Origin: Micromonospora sp. HK10
Lineage (GTDB): Bacteria; Actinomycetota; Actinomycetes; Mycobacteriales; Micromonosporaceae
Direction: 5' to 3'
Assembly: GCF_000982955.1 (NCBI RefSeq)
Contig: NZ_KQ058658.1
Coordinates: 1 to 46,196 of the forward strand
DNA: 46,196 bases
Shown: positions 28,876 through 36,937 of the stretch, one piece after another
Position numbering within the stretch: the first letter of the stretch is position 1
Layout of the letters: every line of letters starts with the position of its first letter
Program-made: the position numbers and the translations under genes
The notes under the pieces: generated by a model
The model's database searches: none
What the model was told of the DNA's origin: nothing
What the model saw: only the letters and a program-made list of their open reading frames with translations

Positions 28876-29490
28876 CTACGAGGACTCCCCGCCGTCGTCC
28901 AGGGTGCGCCGCTGCGGGTACGGCGTGTCGCCGCGCGCCAGCATGGCGACGAACTCGGCGATCCGCCGGTGGCGCGTGTCGGCCCGTCTGGCGCTGGTGA
29001 CCCGGTAGATCACCGCGAAGCGGTTGCGGGCGGTGAGCAGGTCGAACATCCGCTCGGCCCGGGGCTCGGCGGCCAGCGCGGCCAGCAGGTCCGGCGGAGG
29101 TTCCGCGCTGGCCTGGCCGGCGTACGCGGCGTCCCAACGGCCGTCGGCCCGGGCCCGCTCCACCTCGGCCAGGCCGGCCGGGTGCATCCGGTCCTGCGCG
29201 GTCAGCCGCGCCACGATGCCGACGTTCCGCGCCGACCAGGGGCTGCGCGGGCGGCGCGGGGTGAACCGCTGCCGGTAGGTGGCTTCGTCGCGGCGGCGGA
29301 CCTGACCGTCGATCCAGCCGTGGCAGAGTGCCTCGTCGAGCGCCTCGTCGTAACCGAGCCGGGTGGGGCTGGTGGTGCCCCGCTTGGCCAGCACCAGCCA
29401 GACCCCGGTCGGATCGGCGTGGTGGGCGGCGAGCCAGTCCCGCCAGGCCGGCGCGTCCGGGACGATCAGCTCGGGCGGCTCCGCGGTCAT
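28876..29490 (-). CDS. YdeI/OmpD-associated family protein
   Basis: The 204-residue protein shows the family pattern GVWLVLAKRG, then EALCHGWIDGQVRRRDEATYRQRFTPRRPRSPWSARN in its first half. YdeI-like proteins are linked to stress or polymyxin and bacteriocin protection in enterobacteria, but the biochemical role in actinomycetes is unknown. Its ATG overlaps the stop of the ABM-fold gene (ATGA), so the two form a coupled pair. Confidence 0.82.
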   Translation of the reverse strand: MTAEPPELIVPDAPAWRDWLAAHHADPTGVWLVLAKRGTTSPTRLGYDEALDEALCHGWIDGQVRRRDEATYRQRFTPRRPRSPWSARNVGIVARLTAQDRMHPAGLAEVERARADGRWDAAYAGQASAEPPPDLLAALAAEPRAERMFDLLTARNRFAVIYRVTSARRADTRHRRIAEFVAMLARGDTPYPQRRTLDDGGESS

Positions 29491-29825
29491 CGCCCGGCGT
29501 CGCCCGCGCCGACCCCGCCGAGGGGGACGACGTCCACCCGCTCGGGCGGCCCGGCCAGCATCGCCAGCACGTCATTGACGCTCGGAGCGGTCGAGTCGGC
29601 GGCGGGCGCGGCCAGCGCCGCCTGCGCGGCGGCCTCGTCGGCCCACACCTCGGTCACCCGCACCGTGTCCGGCGCCGACCGGTCCTGGCTGACGAGGTAG
29701 AGCTCGCAGCCGGGAAATCCGCGCAGTCCTTCGGCCACCCGCACCAGCGCGTCGGCGAGTTCGCTCCCGCGCCCGGGCTGGGCCCGCATCATCATCAGCC
29801 GGCCGATCCGCCCGGTGCCGTCCAT
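29487..29825 (-). CDS. Antibiotic biosynthesis monooxygenase (ABM) fold protein
   Basis: The 112-residue protein has the ferredoxin-like ABM pattern: GRLMMMRAQPGRGSELADAL at the start, GCELYLVSQD in the middle and VRVTEVWADEAAAQAAL after it. Such small proteins act as cofactor-free oxygenases, heme-degrading enzymes or of unknown function. A GGAGGGAG ribosome site fixes the ATG at 29825. The family name does not by itself imply an antibiotic pathway, and none is seen around it. Confidence 0.8.
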   Translation of the reverse strand: MDGTGRIGRLMMMRAQPGRGSELADALVRVAEGLRGFPGCELYLVSQDRSAPDTVRVTEVWADEAAAQAALAAPAADSTAPSVNDVLAMLAGPPERVDVVPLGGVGAGDAGR

Positions 29826-29933
29826 CCTGCTCCCTCCGCCGGAACCGTGTCCGACCGAGCGTAGCGGCGGCGGGCCGGGCGCACGGGGCACGCCGGTCGG
29901 CTTACCGGCTCCCGTACCGACCCAAACGACCGT

Positions 29934-29939
29934 TAAGCT
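29934..29939 (+). promoter_or_regulatory. -10 box of the leaderless M24-peptidase transcript
   Basis: TAAGCT lies 6 bases before the GTG at 29946, with no ribosome site possible between them, which indicates a leaderless mRNA. Confidence 0.5.
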
Positions 29940-29945
29940 CTGGGG

Positions 29946-31058
29946 GTGGGACTCGACGAGCTGTACCCGGCCGCGCGGCTGACCGCCGCCCAGCGCGCCA
30001 CCGCCGCGGCGGGCCTGGACGCGCTGCTGCTCACCCCCGGCTCCGACCTGCGCTACCTGACCGGCTACGACGCCCACGCGGGGGAGCGGCTGACCTGCCT
30101 CGTGCTCCCCGCCGAGGGCGAAGCCACCCTGATCGTGCCCACCCTGGAGCGGCCGGCCGCCGAGGCCGCCCCGGGCGTCGCGGCGGTGCGCCTGGTCGAC
30201 CACGCCGACGGCACCGACCCGTACCCGCTGGTCCGGGCCGCGCTGTCCGGGCCGGTGGCCGCGGTCGGGCTCGCCGACCGGATGTGGGCCGAGCAGGTCC
30301 TCGCGCTGCGCGCCGCGCTGCCCGAGGCCACCCAGCGCCTCGCCTCCGCGGTGCTGCGTGAGCTGCGCCTGCGCAAGTCCCCGGCCGAGGTGGCCGCCCT
30401 GGCCGAGGCCGGCGCCGCCATCGACGCCGTGCACGCCGCGATGGGGCGGTGGCTGCGCCCGGGCCGCACCGAGGCGCAGGTGGCCGCCGACCTCGCCGCC
30501 GCGATCCGGGCGGCGGGCCACGTCACCGTGGACTTCGTCATCGTCGCCGCGGGCCCCAACGGCGCCAGCCCGCACCACGGCACCTCCGACCGGCCGATCC
30601 GGGCCGGCGAGCCGGTCGTGGTCGACATCGGCGGCACCATGCCGTCCGGCTACCGCTCCGACTGCACCCGCACCTATGTCGCCGGCGGGCCGGCCCCGGC
30701 CGAGTTCACCGACTACTACACGGTGCTGTACGAGGCGCAGCGCGCGGCGGTGGCCGCGGTCCGGCCCGGGATCACCGCCGAGGCGGTCGACGCGGCCGCC
30801 CGTGAGGTGATCACCGCGGCCGGCTACGGCGACGCCTTCCTGCACCGCACCGGCCACGGCATCGGCCTCGACACCCACGAGGAGCCGTACGTGGTGGCCG
30901 GCAACCGCCGACCCCTGGAGGCCGGCATGGCCTTCTCGGTCGAACCCGGGATCTACCTCGCCGGGCGGCACGGCGCCCGGATCGAGGACATCGTCGTCTG
31001 CACGACGGACGGCGGGCAACGGCTCAACACCACCCCCACGGAGCTCATCGCGCTATGA
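29946..31058 (+). CDS. Xaa-Pro aminopeptidase-like M24 peptidase
   Basis: This 370-residue enzyme has a creatinase-like N-terminal domain (about 1-135) with LLLTPGSDLRYLTGYD, and a pita-bread metallopeptidase domain. All five metal ligands can be placed: Asp in VVDIGG, Asp in YRSDCTRTY, His in RTGHGIGLD, Glu in FSVEPG and Glu in ARIEDIV. It should remove N-terminal residues before proline from peptides. The GTG start follows a TANNNT box by 6 bases. The ATG of the acyl-CoA dehydrogenase gene overlaps its stop. Confidence 0.92.
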   Translation: MGLDELYPAARLTAAQRATAAAGLDALLLTPGSDLRYLTGYDAHAGERLTCLVLPAEGEATLIVPTLERPAAEAAPGVAAVRLVDHADGTDPYPLVRAALSGPVAAVGLADRMWAEQVLALRAALPEATQRLASAVLRELRLRKSPAEVAALAEAGAAIDAVHAAMGRWLRPGRTEAQVAADLAAAIRAAGHVTVDFVIVAAGPNGASPHHGTSDRPIRAGEPVVVDIGGTMPSGYRSDCTRTYVAGGPAPAEFTDYYTVLYEAQRAAVAAVRPGITAEAVDAAAREVITAAGYGDAFLHRTGHGIGLDTHEEPYVVAGNRRPLEAGMAFSVEPGIYLAGRHGARIEDIVVCTTDGGQRLNTTPTELIAL

Positions 31059-32197
31059 ACGTCGACCGGATCCTCCCCACCGACGAGGCCCGCGACCTGT
31101 TGGACCTCGCCACCGAGCTCGCCGACCGCGAGCTGGCCCCGCGGGCCGCCGACTTCGAGGCGCGCGGCGAGTTCCCCCGCGAGGTGCTGCGCACCCTGGG
31201 CCGCTCCGGCCTGCTCGGGCTGCCCTACCCGGAGGAGCACGGCGGGGCCGCCCAGCCGTACGAGGTCTACCTGCAGGTGCTGGAGATCCTCGCCAGCCGC
31301 TGGCTGGCCGTCGCCGAGGCGGTCAGCGTGCACACCCTGTCCTGCCACCCGGTCGCCCGGTTCGGCACCGACGAGCAGCGCAAGCTGCTGCCCGACATGA
31401 TCGGCGGCGAGTTGCTCGGGGCGTACTGCCTCTCCGAGCCGCAGGGCGGCTCCGACGCGGCGGCGCTGACCACGAAGGCGGTCCGCGACGGCGACGACTA
31501 CGTGGTGACCGGCACCAAGGCGTGGATCACGCACGCCCGGGTCGCCGACTTCTACAACATCTTCTGCCGCACCGGCGGCCCCGGCCCGAAGGGCATCTCC
31601 TGCCTGCTCGCCGACCGGAACACGCCCGGCATCGTCCCGCAGGCCGCCGAGCGCACCATGGGGCTGCACGCCTCCCCGGTCGCGCAGATCGCCTTCGACG
31701 ACGCCCGGGTGCCGGCCGAGCGGCTGATCGGTGGGGAGGGTGCCGGTTTCCGGATCGCCATGTCCGCGCTGGACTCCGGCCGGCTCGGCATCGCCGCCTG
31801 CGCGGTCGGCCTGGCCCAGGCGGCCCTCGACTACGCCGTCGACTACGCGCGGCAGCGGCAGCAGTTCGGTCGGCCCATCATCGACTTCCAGGGGCTCGGC
31901 TTCAACCTCGCCGACCACGCCACCGGCATCTCCGCGGCCCGGGCGCTGACCCTGGCCGCCGCGCGGCTGCGCGACGCCGGCCGGCCGTACTCGATCGAGG
32001 CGGCGAAGGCGAAGCTCTTCGCCACCGACCTGGCTATGCGGGTGACCACCGACGCGGTGCAGGTGCTCGGCGGCGCCGGCTACGTCGCCGACCACCCGGT
32101 CGAGCGGTACATGCGGGAGGCGAAGGTGCTGCAGATCGTGGAGGGCACCAACCAGATCCAGCGGCTGGTCATCTCCCGGGCGCTCGCCAAGGGGTGA
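31055..32197 (+). CDS. Acyl-CoA dehydrogenase
   Basis: The 380-residue flavoenzyme oxidises acyl-CoA to 2-enoyl-CoA and passes electrons to ETF. Signatures are AYCLSEPQGGSDAAAL (FAD and substrate region), RQQFGRPIIDFQ and the C-terminal VEGTNQIQRLVISRAL, with Glu in VEGT at the position of the catalytic base of short- and medium-chain enzymes. It is coupled to the peptidase gene by a 4-base ATGA overlap. The chain length is unknown. A butyryl-CoA-type role linked to the lysine cluster 3 kb away is possible but unsupported by operon structure. Confidence 0.92.
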   Translation: MNVDRILPTDEARDLLDLATELADRELAPRAADFEARGEFPREVLRTLGRSGLLGLPYPEEHGGAAQPYEVYLQVLEILASRWLAVAEAVSVHTLSCHPVARFGTDEQRKLLPDMIGGELLGAYCLSEPQGGSDAAALTTKAVRDGDDYVVTGTKAWITHARVADFYNIFCRTGGPGPKGISCLLADRNTPGIVPQAAERTMGLHASPVAQIAFDDARVPAERLIGGEGAGFRIAMSALDSGRLGIAACAVGLAQAALDYAVDYARQRQQFGRPIIDFQGLGFNLADHATGISAARALTLAAARLRDAGRPYSIEAAKAKLFATDLAMRVTTDAVQVLGGAGYVADHPVERYMREAKVLQIVEGTNQIQRLVISRALAKG

Positions 32198-32242
32198 CGG
32201 GGCCGCCGGTGTCGACGACCGTGGGCGCGGCCAACGAGTTGC

Positions 32243-32248
32243 TAGATT
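32243..32248 (+). promoter_or_regulatory. -10 box of the leaderless marR-type transcript
   Basis: TAGATT lies 7 bases before the GTG at 32256, the arrangement of a leaderless promoter. Confidence 0.5.
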
Positions 32249-32255
32249 GACTGCC

Positions 32256-32732
32256 GTGGAGACCGCAGAGGGCACGCCGCGGCGGTTGCGGGCGCTGCCG
32301 AGCCGGCTGGCCAACCAGGCCGCGCTGAGTGCCAACCGGATCGTGGACCGCACCCTGGCCGGGGCCGGCGTCCGGCGCTACCACTACGCGCTGCTCGCCG
32401 CGCTGGCGGAGTTCGGGCCGGCCAGCCAGGCCGCGCTGGGCCGGCGTACCGGCATCGACCGCAGCGACATGGTGGCGACCGTCAACGAGCTCGCCGACCG
32501 GCGGCTGCTCGAGCGCGCCCCCGATCCGGCGGACCGGCGACGCAACATCGTCAGCATCACGGCGGCGGGCGGCGACCGGCTCGCCGACCTCGACCGGCTG
32601 GTCGCCGACGCCCAGGAGGAGTTCCTCGCGCCGCTGCCCGCCGCCGACCGGCGCAGCCTGGTCGACCTGCTGACCCGCCTCGTCGACCATCACGGCGACC
32701 GGCGGCGGGCCGAGCCCGGGCCCGAGGCGTGA
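32256..32732 (+). CDS. MarR-family transcriptional regulator
   Basis: The 158-residue regulator has the MarR winged helix: RYHYALLAALAEFGPASQAALGRR, then DRSDMVATVNELADRRLLER and the DPADRRRNIVSIT wing. The length is normal. I chose GTG 32256, set by the -10 box 7 bases upstream, over a TTG at 32247 that lies inside that box. No efflux pump or target gene is adjacent. Confidence 0.9.
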   Translation: METAEGTPRRLRALPSRLANQAALSANRIVDRTLAGAGVRRYHYALLAALAEFGPASQAALGRRTGIDRSDMVATVNELADRRLLERAPDPADRRRNIVSITAAGGDRLADLDRLVADAQEEFLAPLPAADRRSLVDLLTRLVDHHGDRRRAEPGPEA

Positions 32733-32818
32733 GGCCGGCCGCCGGCCCCGCCCGGAGGTGGCCGGTACGGCCGGTCCCGGCCCGCGGACCGGGTACGGCG
32801 CGACGGGCCGCGCTCCGG

Positions 32819-32824
32819 TAGGTT
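32819..32824 (+). promoter_or_regulatory. -10 box of the leaderless lrp-type transcript
   Basis: TAGGTT lies 7 bases before the GTG at 32832, the third example of this architecture within 3 kb. Confidence 0.5.
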
Positions 32825-32831
32825 GCAGCGC

Positions 32832-33338
32832 GTGGAGGAGATCGACCGCGCCATCGTCGCCGCGCTGACCGGGGACGGTCGGCTGTCGTACACCGACCTC
32901 GCCGAGCGGGTGGGGCTGTCGGTGTCGGCCGTGCACCAGCGGGTCCGCCGGCTGGAGCAGCGCGGGGTGATCAAGGGGTACGCCGCGCGGGTGTCGTTCG
33001 AGGCGCTGGACCTGCCGCTGACCGCGTTCGTGGCGATCCGCCCCTTCGACCCGTCGCAGCCGGACGACGCGCCGGAGCGGCTGGCCCACCTGCCGGAGAT
33101 CGACTCGTGCTACTCGGTGGCGGGGGAGGACTTCTACCTGCTGCTGGTGCGGGTGGCCGGCCCGACGGACCTGGAGCGGCTGCTGCAGGAGATCCGTACC
33201 GCGGCCAACGTGACGACCCGCACGACCGTGGTGCTCTCCACGCCCTACGAGAACCGGCCGCCCCGGATCAGTGCCGAGCAGCCCGGTCGGGGGCGGTCGC
33301 GGGGGGCGGCGGAACCGGCTGGTTCCAGCGCAGGATGA
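32832..33338 (+). CDS. Lrp/AsnC-family regulator
   Basis: This 168-residue protein has the AsnC helix-turn-helix at the start (EEIDRAIVAALTGDGRLSYTDLAERVGLSVSAVHQRVRRLEQRGVI, shown in parts by DGRLSYTDLAERVGLS and RVRRLEQRGVI) and a RAM ligand domain with DSCYSVAGEDFYLLLVRV. A basic tail of about 25 residues extends past the family fold. Its last 71 bases overlap the convergent histidine phosphatase gene. Amino acids are the usual effectors. Confidence 0.9.
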   Translation: MEEIDRAIVAALTGDGRLSYTDLAERVGLSVSAVHQRVRRLEQRGVIKGYAARVSFEALDLPLTAFVAIRPFDPSQPDDAPERLAHLPEIDSCYSVAGEDFYLLLVRVAGPTDLERLLQEIRTAANVTTRTTVVLSTPYENRPPRISAEQPGRGRSRGAAEPAGSSAG

Positions 33339-33879
33339 CCTGCCGGCCGTGCTCGTGACCGAGCAGGCTCAGGGTGGCGGTGTCCAGCCGCAGCAGCCCG
33401 CCGGCGGCCGGCGGCAGCCCGATCCAGCGGGCGCCGAGCACCCGCAGGCTGTGCGCGTGCCCGACCAGGGCGACGGTGCCGGCGTCGAGCAGGGGAGTGA
33501 TCCGGGCGAGCACGCGGTCGAGGCGCTCGCCGACCTGCGCCGGTGACTCCCCGCCGGGGCAGCCGTCGGTCCAGATGTTCCACCCCGGGTCGGTCTCGTG
33601 GATGTCCGCGGTGGTGCGGCCCTCGTACTCGCCGTAGTTCCATTCGGCGAGGTCTTCGTCGGTGGCGTCGATGCGCAGGTCGGCGAGGTCCGCGGTGCGC
33701 AGCGCGCGCCGGCGGGGGCTGGCCAGCACCCGGACGAGGTCGCGTCCGGCCAGGGCGGTGGCGAGCGCGCGGGCCTGCCGTTCGCCGTCGGGGGTGAGCT
33801 CCAGATCGGTGTACGAGGTGTGCCGCCGGCTGGCGCTCCAGGCGGTCTCGCCGTGCCGGATCAGCAGGATTTCTCCCAT
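33268..33879 (-). CDS. Histidine phosphatase family protein
   Basis: The 203-residue enzyme opens with LLIRHGETAWSASRRHTS, the RHG phosphohistidine motif, has ASPRRRALRTA (second Arg) near residue 53, Glu in EWNYGEYEGRT, and VALVGHAHSLRVL with the second catalytic His. It belongs to the phosphoglycerate mutase-like branch that includes broad phosphatases. Its 3' end overlaps the lrp-type gene by 71 bases on the opposite strand. The substrate is unknown. Confidence 0.9.
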   Translation of the reverse strand: MGEILLIRHGETAWSASRRHTSYTDLELTPDGERQARALATALAGRDLVRVLASPRRRALRTADLADLRIDATDEDLAEWNYGEYEGRTTADIHETDPGWNIWTDGCPGGESPAQVGERLDRVLARITPLLDAGTVALVGHAHSLRVLGARWIGLPPAAGGLLRLDTATLSLLGHEHGRQVILRWNQPVPPPPATAPDRAARH

Positions 33880-33917
33880 GCGCCCCAGTTAACCAGTCAC
33901 CCCGTTCCCACACTTCC

Positions 33918-33931
33918 CCTAGTATCCTAGG
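33918..33931. promoter_or_regulatory. Palindrome CCTAG-TATC-CTAGG upstream of the csbD-like gene
   Basis: A perfect 5-base inverted repeat in the 173-base gap between the histidine phosphatase start and the CsbD-like gene. It includes TAGTAT, a possible -10 element for either direction. No other clear signal is seen in this gap. Confidence 0.3.
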
Positions 33932-34052
33932 ACGCCTTGCAGGTGATGCAGCCGCGCACCGCAGCGGGCCTGGTTTCGGCACCGGCACGACGGGCACGCG
34001 ACAGGGGATCGGGCCGGCTGGCCCGGCGCACCCGGCAGCGAGGGGGAAACCG

Positions 34053-34247
34053 ATGAGCTTCACCGACAAGGCGAAGAACAAGGCCCAGGAGCTGAGCGGC
34101 GCCGCCAAGCAGCGGATCGGCGACGCGACCGACAACGAACGGTTGCGGGCCGAGGGCGCCAGCGAGCAGTCCACGGCGCGCGCCCGGCAGGCCGGGGAGA
34201 ACGTCAAGGACGCCGGCCGCGACATCAAGGACGCGTTCGACAAGTGA
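34053..34247 (+). CDS. CsbD-like stress protein
   Basis: This 64-residue hydrophilic protein begins SFTDKAKNKAQELSGAAKQRIGDATD, the CsbD family repeat pattern, and is rich in Lys, Ala and Glu with no hydrophobic core. In Bacillus csbD is a general-stress sigma-B target; the molecular role is unknown. The ATG follows GAGGGGGAAACCG, a good ribosome site. It stands alone and is followed by a hairpin terminator. Confidence 0.85.
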   Translation: MSFTDKAKNKAQELSGAAKQRIGDATDNERLRAEGASEQSTARARQAGENVKDAGRDIKDAFDK

Positions 34248-34269
34248 CCCGCGCGCGGCGGCGCAGACG

Positions 34270-34308
34270 ACGGCGCCCGGCCCTCCTGACGGGGGTGCCG
34301 GGCGCCGT
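34270..34308. terminator. Bidirectional hairpin between csbD-like and kamA genes
   Basis: ACGGCGCCCGG and CCGGGCGCCGT form a perfect 11-base-pair stem with a 17-base loop between the convergent genes ending at 34247 and 34323. Confidence 0.7.
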
Positions 34309-34322
34309 GGTCGGTACGGGGG

Positions 34323-35729
34323 TCAGTCGTCGCGGTGGGCGGCCCACCAGGCCTGGCCGGACTCGGGCAGGGTGTCGATCGGGTCGTAGTAGGCGAACCG
34401 CTTGTTGAGCGCTTCGAGGTCGGCGGACTCGATCGAGGTGCGGTAGTTCTTGGTCCAGTAGGAGATGCCGCGGTCGCGGTCGTAGTCGGTGAGCATGTGC
34501 ACCCAGCGCTTGCCGACGAACGGGACGTCGCAGACGATCCGCGGGGTGGCGTAGCCGGGCAGGTAGCCCATGATGTCGTGCTGGAGCTGCTGGGCGTGCC
34601 AGACGGGGACCCGCCAGTGCTCGGCGTTGGGGATCATGTCGCACATGTAGAAGTAGTACGGCAGGATGCCGGCCTCGCCCTGGAGCGCGAAGCAGAGGTC
34701 GAGCAGGTCGGCGCTGGTGGCGTTGACGCCGCGCATCAGCACGCCCTGGTTGCGTACGTCGCGGACGCCCACGTCGAGGGCCGTCTGGGCGGCCTTGGCG
34801 ACCAGCGGGGTCAGCGACTGGGCGTGGTTGACGTGGGTGTGGATGGCCAGGTTGACGCCGCGGCGGGCGGCGGTGCGGGCGACGCGTTCGAGGCCCTCGA
34901 CGACGTCGGGCTGGAGCCAGTGCTGCGGCAGGCCCATGAGGGCCTTGGTGGCGAGCCGGATGTCGCGGATGGTTTCGATCTCCAGCAGCCGCATCAGGTA
35001 GGACTCGAGGTTGCGCCACGGCACGTTGGCGACGTCGCCGCCGGAGACGACCACGTCGCGGACGCCGGGGTGGGCCTTGAGGTAGCTGATGTGGGCGTCG
35101 TAGCGGTCGACCGGCTTGAGGGAGAGTTTGAGCTTGTCGACCGCGGGGGTGGAGTTGCCGACGAGGTCCATCCGGGTGCAGTGCCCGCAGTACTGCGGGC
35201 AGGTGGAGAGCAGTTCGGCGAGGACCTTGGTGGGGTAGCGGTGGGTGAGGCCTTCGGCGACCCACATGTCGTGCTCGTGCAGGCTGTCGCGGCTGGCGTA
35301 GGGGTGGGAGGGCCAGTCGGTGCGCCGGTCGGAGGCGACGGGGATCATGTAGCGGCGGATCGGGTCGGCGAGGAAGGCCTCGGTGCTCATCGGCTGGTCC
35401 GGGACCATGGTGTTGAGCATCTGCGGCGGCACCAGCATGGACATGGTGGCCAGGGCCTTCTGGTCGGCCTCGAGGTCGGCGTAGAAGCGCTCGTCGACGG
35501 TGTCGCCGAGCACAGTACGCAGCTGCTTGATGTTCTTGACGCAGTTGACCCGCTGCCACTGGGCGCTCTCCCACTGGTCGCGGGTGACGTGGCGCCAGCC
35601 GGGGAAGCGGGTCCAGTCGGGTTCGACCAGCGGGCTGCGGCGGTATTCGTACGGCTGCCCGGCGGTCGGAACGGCGACCGGGGCGTGACGGGGTTGAGGG
35701 ATGGTCTCAACCGGTTGGGTCTGGGTCAC
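34323..35729 (-). CDS. kamA: Lysine 2,3-aminomutase
   Basis: The radical-SAM/PLP enzyme turns L-lysine into beta-lysine, the first step of lysine fermentation. The 468-residue protein has the radical-SAM triad C177-x3-C181-x2-C184 (CPQYCGHC). Asp364 (MCD) and Asp401 (VCD) are 37 residues apart, the same spacing as the two Asp that hold the lysine side-chain amine in the clostridial enzyme (from memory of that sequence). The PLP lysine is probably Lys407 in DVPFVGK, where the clostridial enzyme has DAPGGGGK. The start GTG 35729 has an AGGAGGGG site. It is divergent from the rest of the pathway genes. Confidence 0.88.
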   Translation of the reverse strand: MTQTQPVETIPQPRHAPVAVPTAGQPYEYRRSPLVEPDWTRFPGWRHVTRDQWESAQWQRVNCVKNIKQLRTVLGDTVDERFYADLEADQKALATMSMLVPPQMLNTMVPDQPMSTEAFLADPIRRYMIPVASDRRTDWPSHPYASRDSLHEHDMWVAEGLTHRYPTKVLAELLSTCPQYCGHCTRMDLVGNSTPAVDKLKLSLKPVDRYDAHISYLKAHPGVRDVVVSGGDVANVPWRNLESYLMRLLEIETIRDIRLATKALMGLPQHWLQPDVVEGLERVARTAARRGVNLAIHTHVNHAQSLTPLVAKAAQTALDVGVRDVRNQGVLMRGVNATSADLLDLCFALQGEAGILPYYFYMCDMIPNAEHWRVPVWHAQQLQHDIMGYLPGYATPRIVCDVPFVGKRWVHMLTDYDRDRGISYWTKNYRTSIESADLEALNKRFAYYDPIDTLPESGQAWWAAHRDD

Positions 35730-35870
35730 GGCCCCTCCTGAGCTGTTGCGGGTGATCAACGACGTCGTAGGCTACTGGAAAATATCCGGTGAAGAAATTA
35801 GTCTGCCGTAAGTTTTCCCGCGACGCGAGCCCAGACCGGGGTTTCGGGCGGCTGGACATAGGGGGTCGGC
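35730..35870. promoter_or_regulatory. Divergent promoter region of the lysine cluster
   Basis: This 141-base gap is noticeably AT-richer (around 35776-35815) than its flanks and must hold promoters for kamA leftward and kdd rightward. TAGTCT at 35799-35804 is a possible rightward -10. I see no B12 riboswitch or lysine-riboswitch core, nor a clear operator palindrome. Confidence 0.4.
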
Positions 35871-36932
35871 GTGACGTCACCGGTGGGTCTGCACCGAGTC
35901 GTGGAACCGGCGGGGGTGCTGCCGCAGGCGGCGTGGCGGCTGGACGCCGACCCGCGGATCGCCGCCAACGAGGTGCGGATCCGGGTGGAGCGGCTGAACC
36001 TGGACGCGGCCAGCTTCCGCCAGCTGTCGGAGAAGCACGGCGGGGACGGGGAGAAGGTCCGCGCCGAGGTGCTGGAGATCATCTCGACCCGGGGGAAGAT
36101 GCAGAACCCGGTGACCGGCTCCGGCGGCATGCTCATCGGCACCGTAGAGGAGGCCGGGAAGCGGTCCCCGCTCGGGCTGCGCCCGGGCGAGCGGGTGGCC
36201 ACCCTGGTGTCGTTGACGCTGACCCCGCTGACGATCCTGGACGGGTTGGCGGCCTGGGACGGGCGCAGCGAGCAGGTGCCGTGTGACGGGTACGCGATCC
36301 TGTTCGCCCGGTCGATCGCCGCGGTGCTCCCGGACGACCTGCACCCGGAGCTGTCGCTGGCGGTGCTGGACGTGTGCGGGGCGCCGGCGTTGACCGCCCG
36401 GGTGGTCGCCGAGCAGGTGGCGCGGCGCGGCCGTGAGGGGGACCCGCGGCCGGTGAGCGTGGCGGTGATCGGTGGGGCGGGCAAGAGCGGCTCGCTGTCC
36501 CTGGCGGCGGCGCGGCGGGCGGGGGCCGGCCGTACGGTCGGGGTGGTGCCGGTGGTGGCGGAGCGTGACGCGCTGGCGGCGGCCGGTCTGGCCGACGTGG
36601 TGGCGCTGGCCGACGCGCGGGATCCGGTGGGGTTGTCCACGGCGGTGACCACGGCGTTGAACGCGCCCGCGGACGTCACGGTGGTCTGCGTGGACGTGCC
36701 GGGCTGTGAGCACGGGGCGGTGCTCGCCACCGAGGACGGCGGCACGGTGATCTTCTTCTCGATGGCGACGAGTTTCGCGGCGGCGGCGCTGGGCGCGGAG
36801 GGCCTGGCCGCGGACGTGACGATGCTGGTCGGCAACGGGTACGTGCCGGGGCATGCCGCGCTGGCGCTGGACCTGTTGCGCGGCGAGCCGGGGGTGCGTC
36901 GTCTGTTCGAGGCCCGGCTGGCGGCAGACTGA
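35871..36932 (+). CDS. kdd: L-erythro-3,5-diaminohexanoate dehydrogenase
   Basis: The enzyme oxidises 3,5-diaminohexanoate to 5-amino-3-oxohexanoate with NAD(P). The 353-residue protein shows the N-terminal pattern of this family (RVERLNLDAASFRQL, then MQNPVTGSGGMLIGTV) and a Rossmann segment VAVIGGAGKSGSLSLAAARRAG near residues 200-221. DVPGCEHGAVLAT and FFSMATSFAAAALGAEG follow. The GTG start has AGGGGG upstream. It opens the rightward operon, 5 bases before the amidohydrolase gene. Context with kamA, kamD/E and kal makes the assignment firm. Confidence 0.9.
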   Translation: MTSPVGLHRVVEPAGVLPQAAWRLDADPRIAANEVRIRVERLNLDAASFRQLSEKHGGDGEKVRAEVLEIISTRGKMQNPVTGSGGMLIGTVEEAGKRSPLGLRPGERVATLVSLTLTPLTILDGLAAWDGRSEQVPCDGYAILFARSIAAVLPDDLHPELSLAVLDVCGAPALTARVVAEQVARRGREGDPRPVSVAVIGGAGKSGSLSLAAARRAGAGRTVGVVPVVAERDALAAAGLADVVALADARDPVGLSTAVTTALNAPADVTVVCVDVPGCEHGAVLATEDGGTVIFFSMATSFAAAALGAEGLAADVTMLVGNGYVPGHAALALDLLRGEPGVRRLFEARLAAD

Positions 36933-36937
36933 GCGTC

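Noticed and set aside
29487..29825. An antibiotic biosynthesis cluster around the ABM-fold gene
   Set aside because: Only the family name suggests it; the neighbours are a YdeI-like protein and housekeeping-type genes, with no biosynthetic enzymes.
35730..35870. A cobalamin or lysine riboswitch before the B12-dependent lysine genes
   Set aside because: The gap is only 141 bases and shows no B12-box-like or lysine-element sequence.
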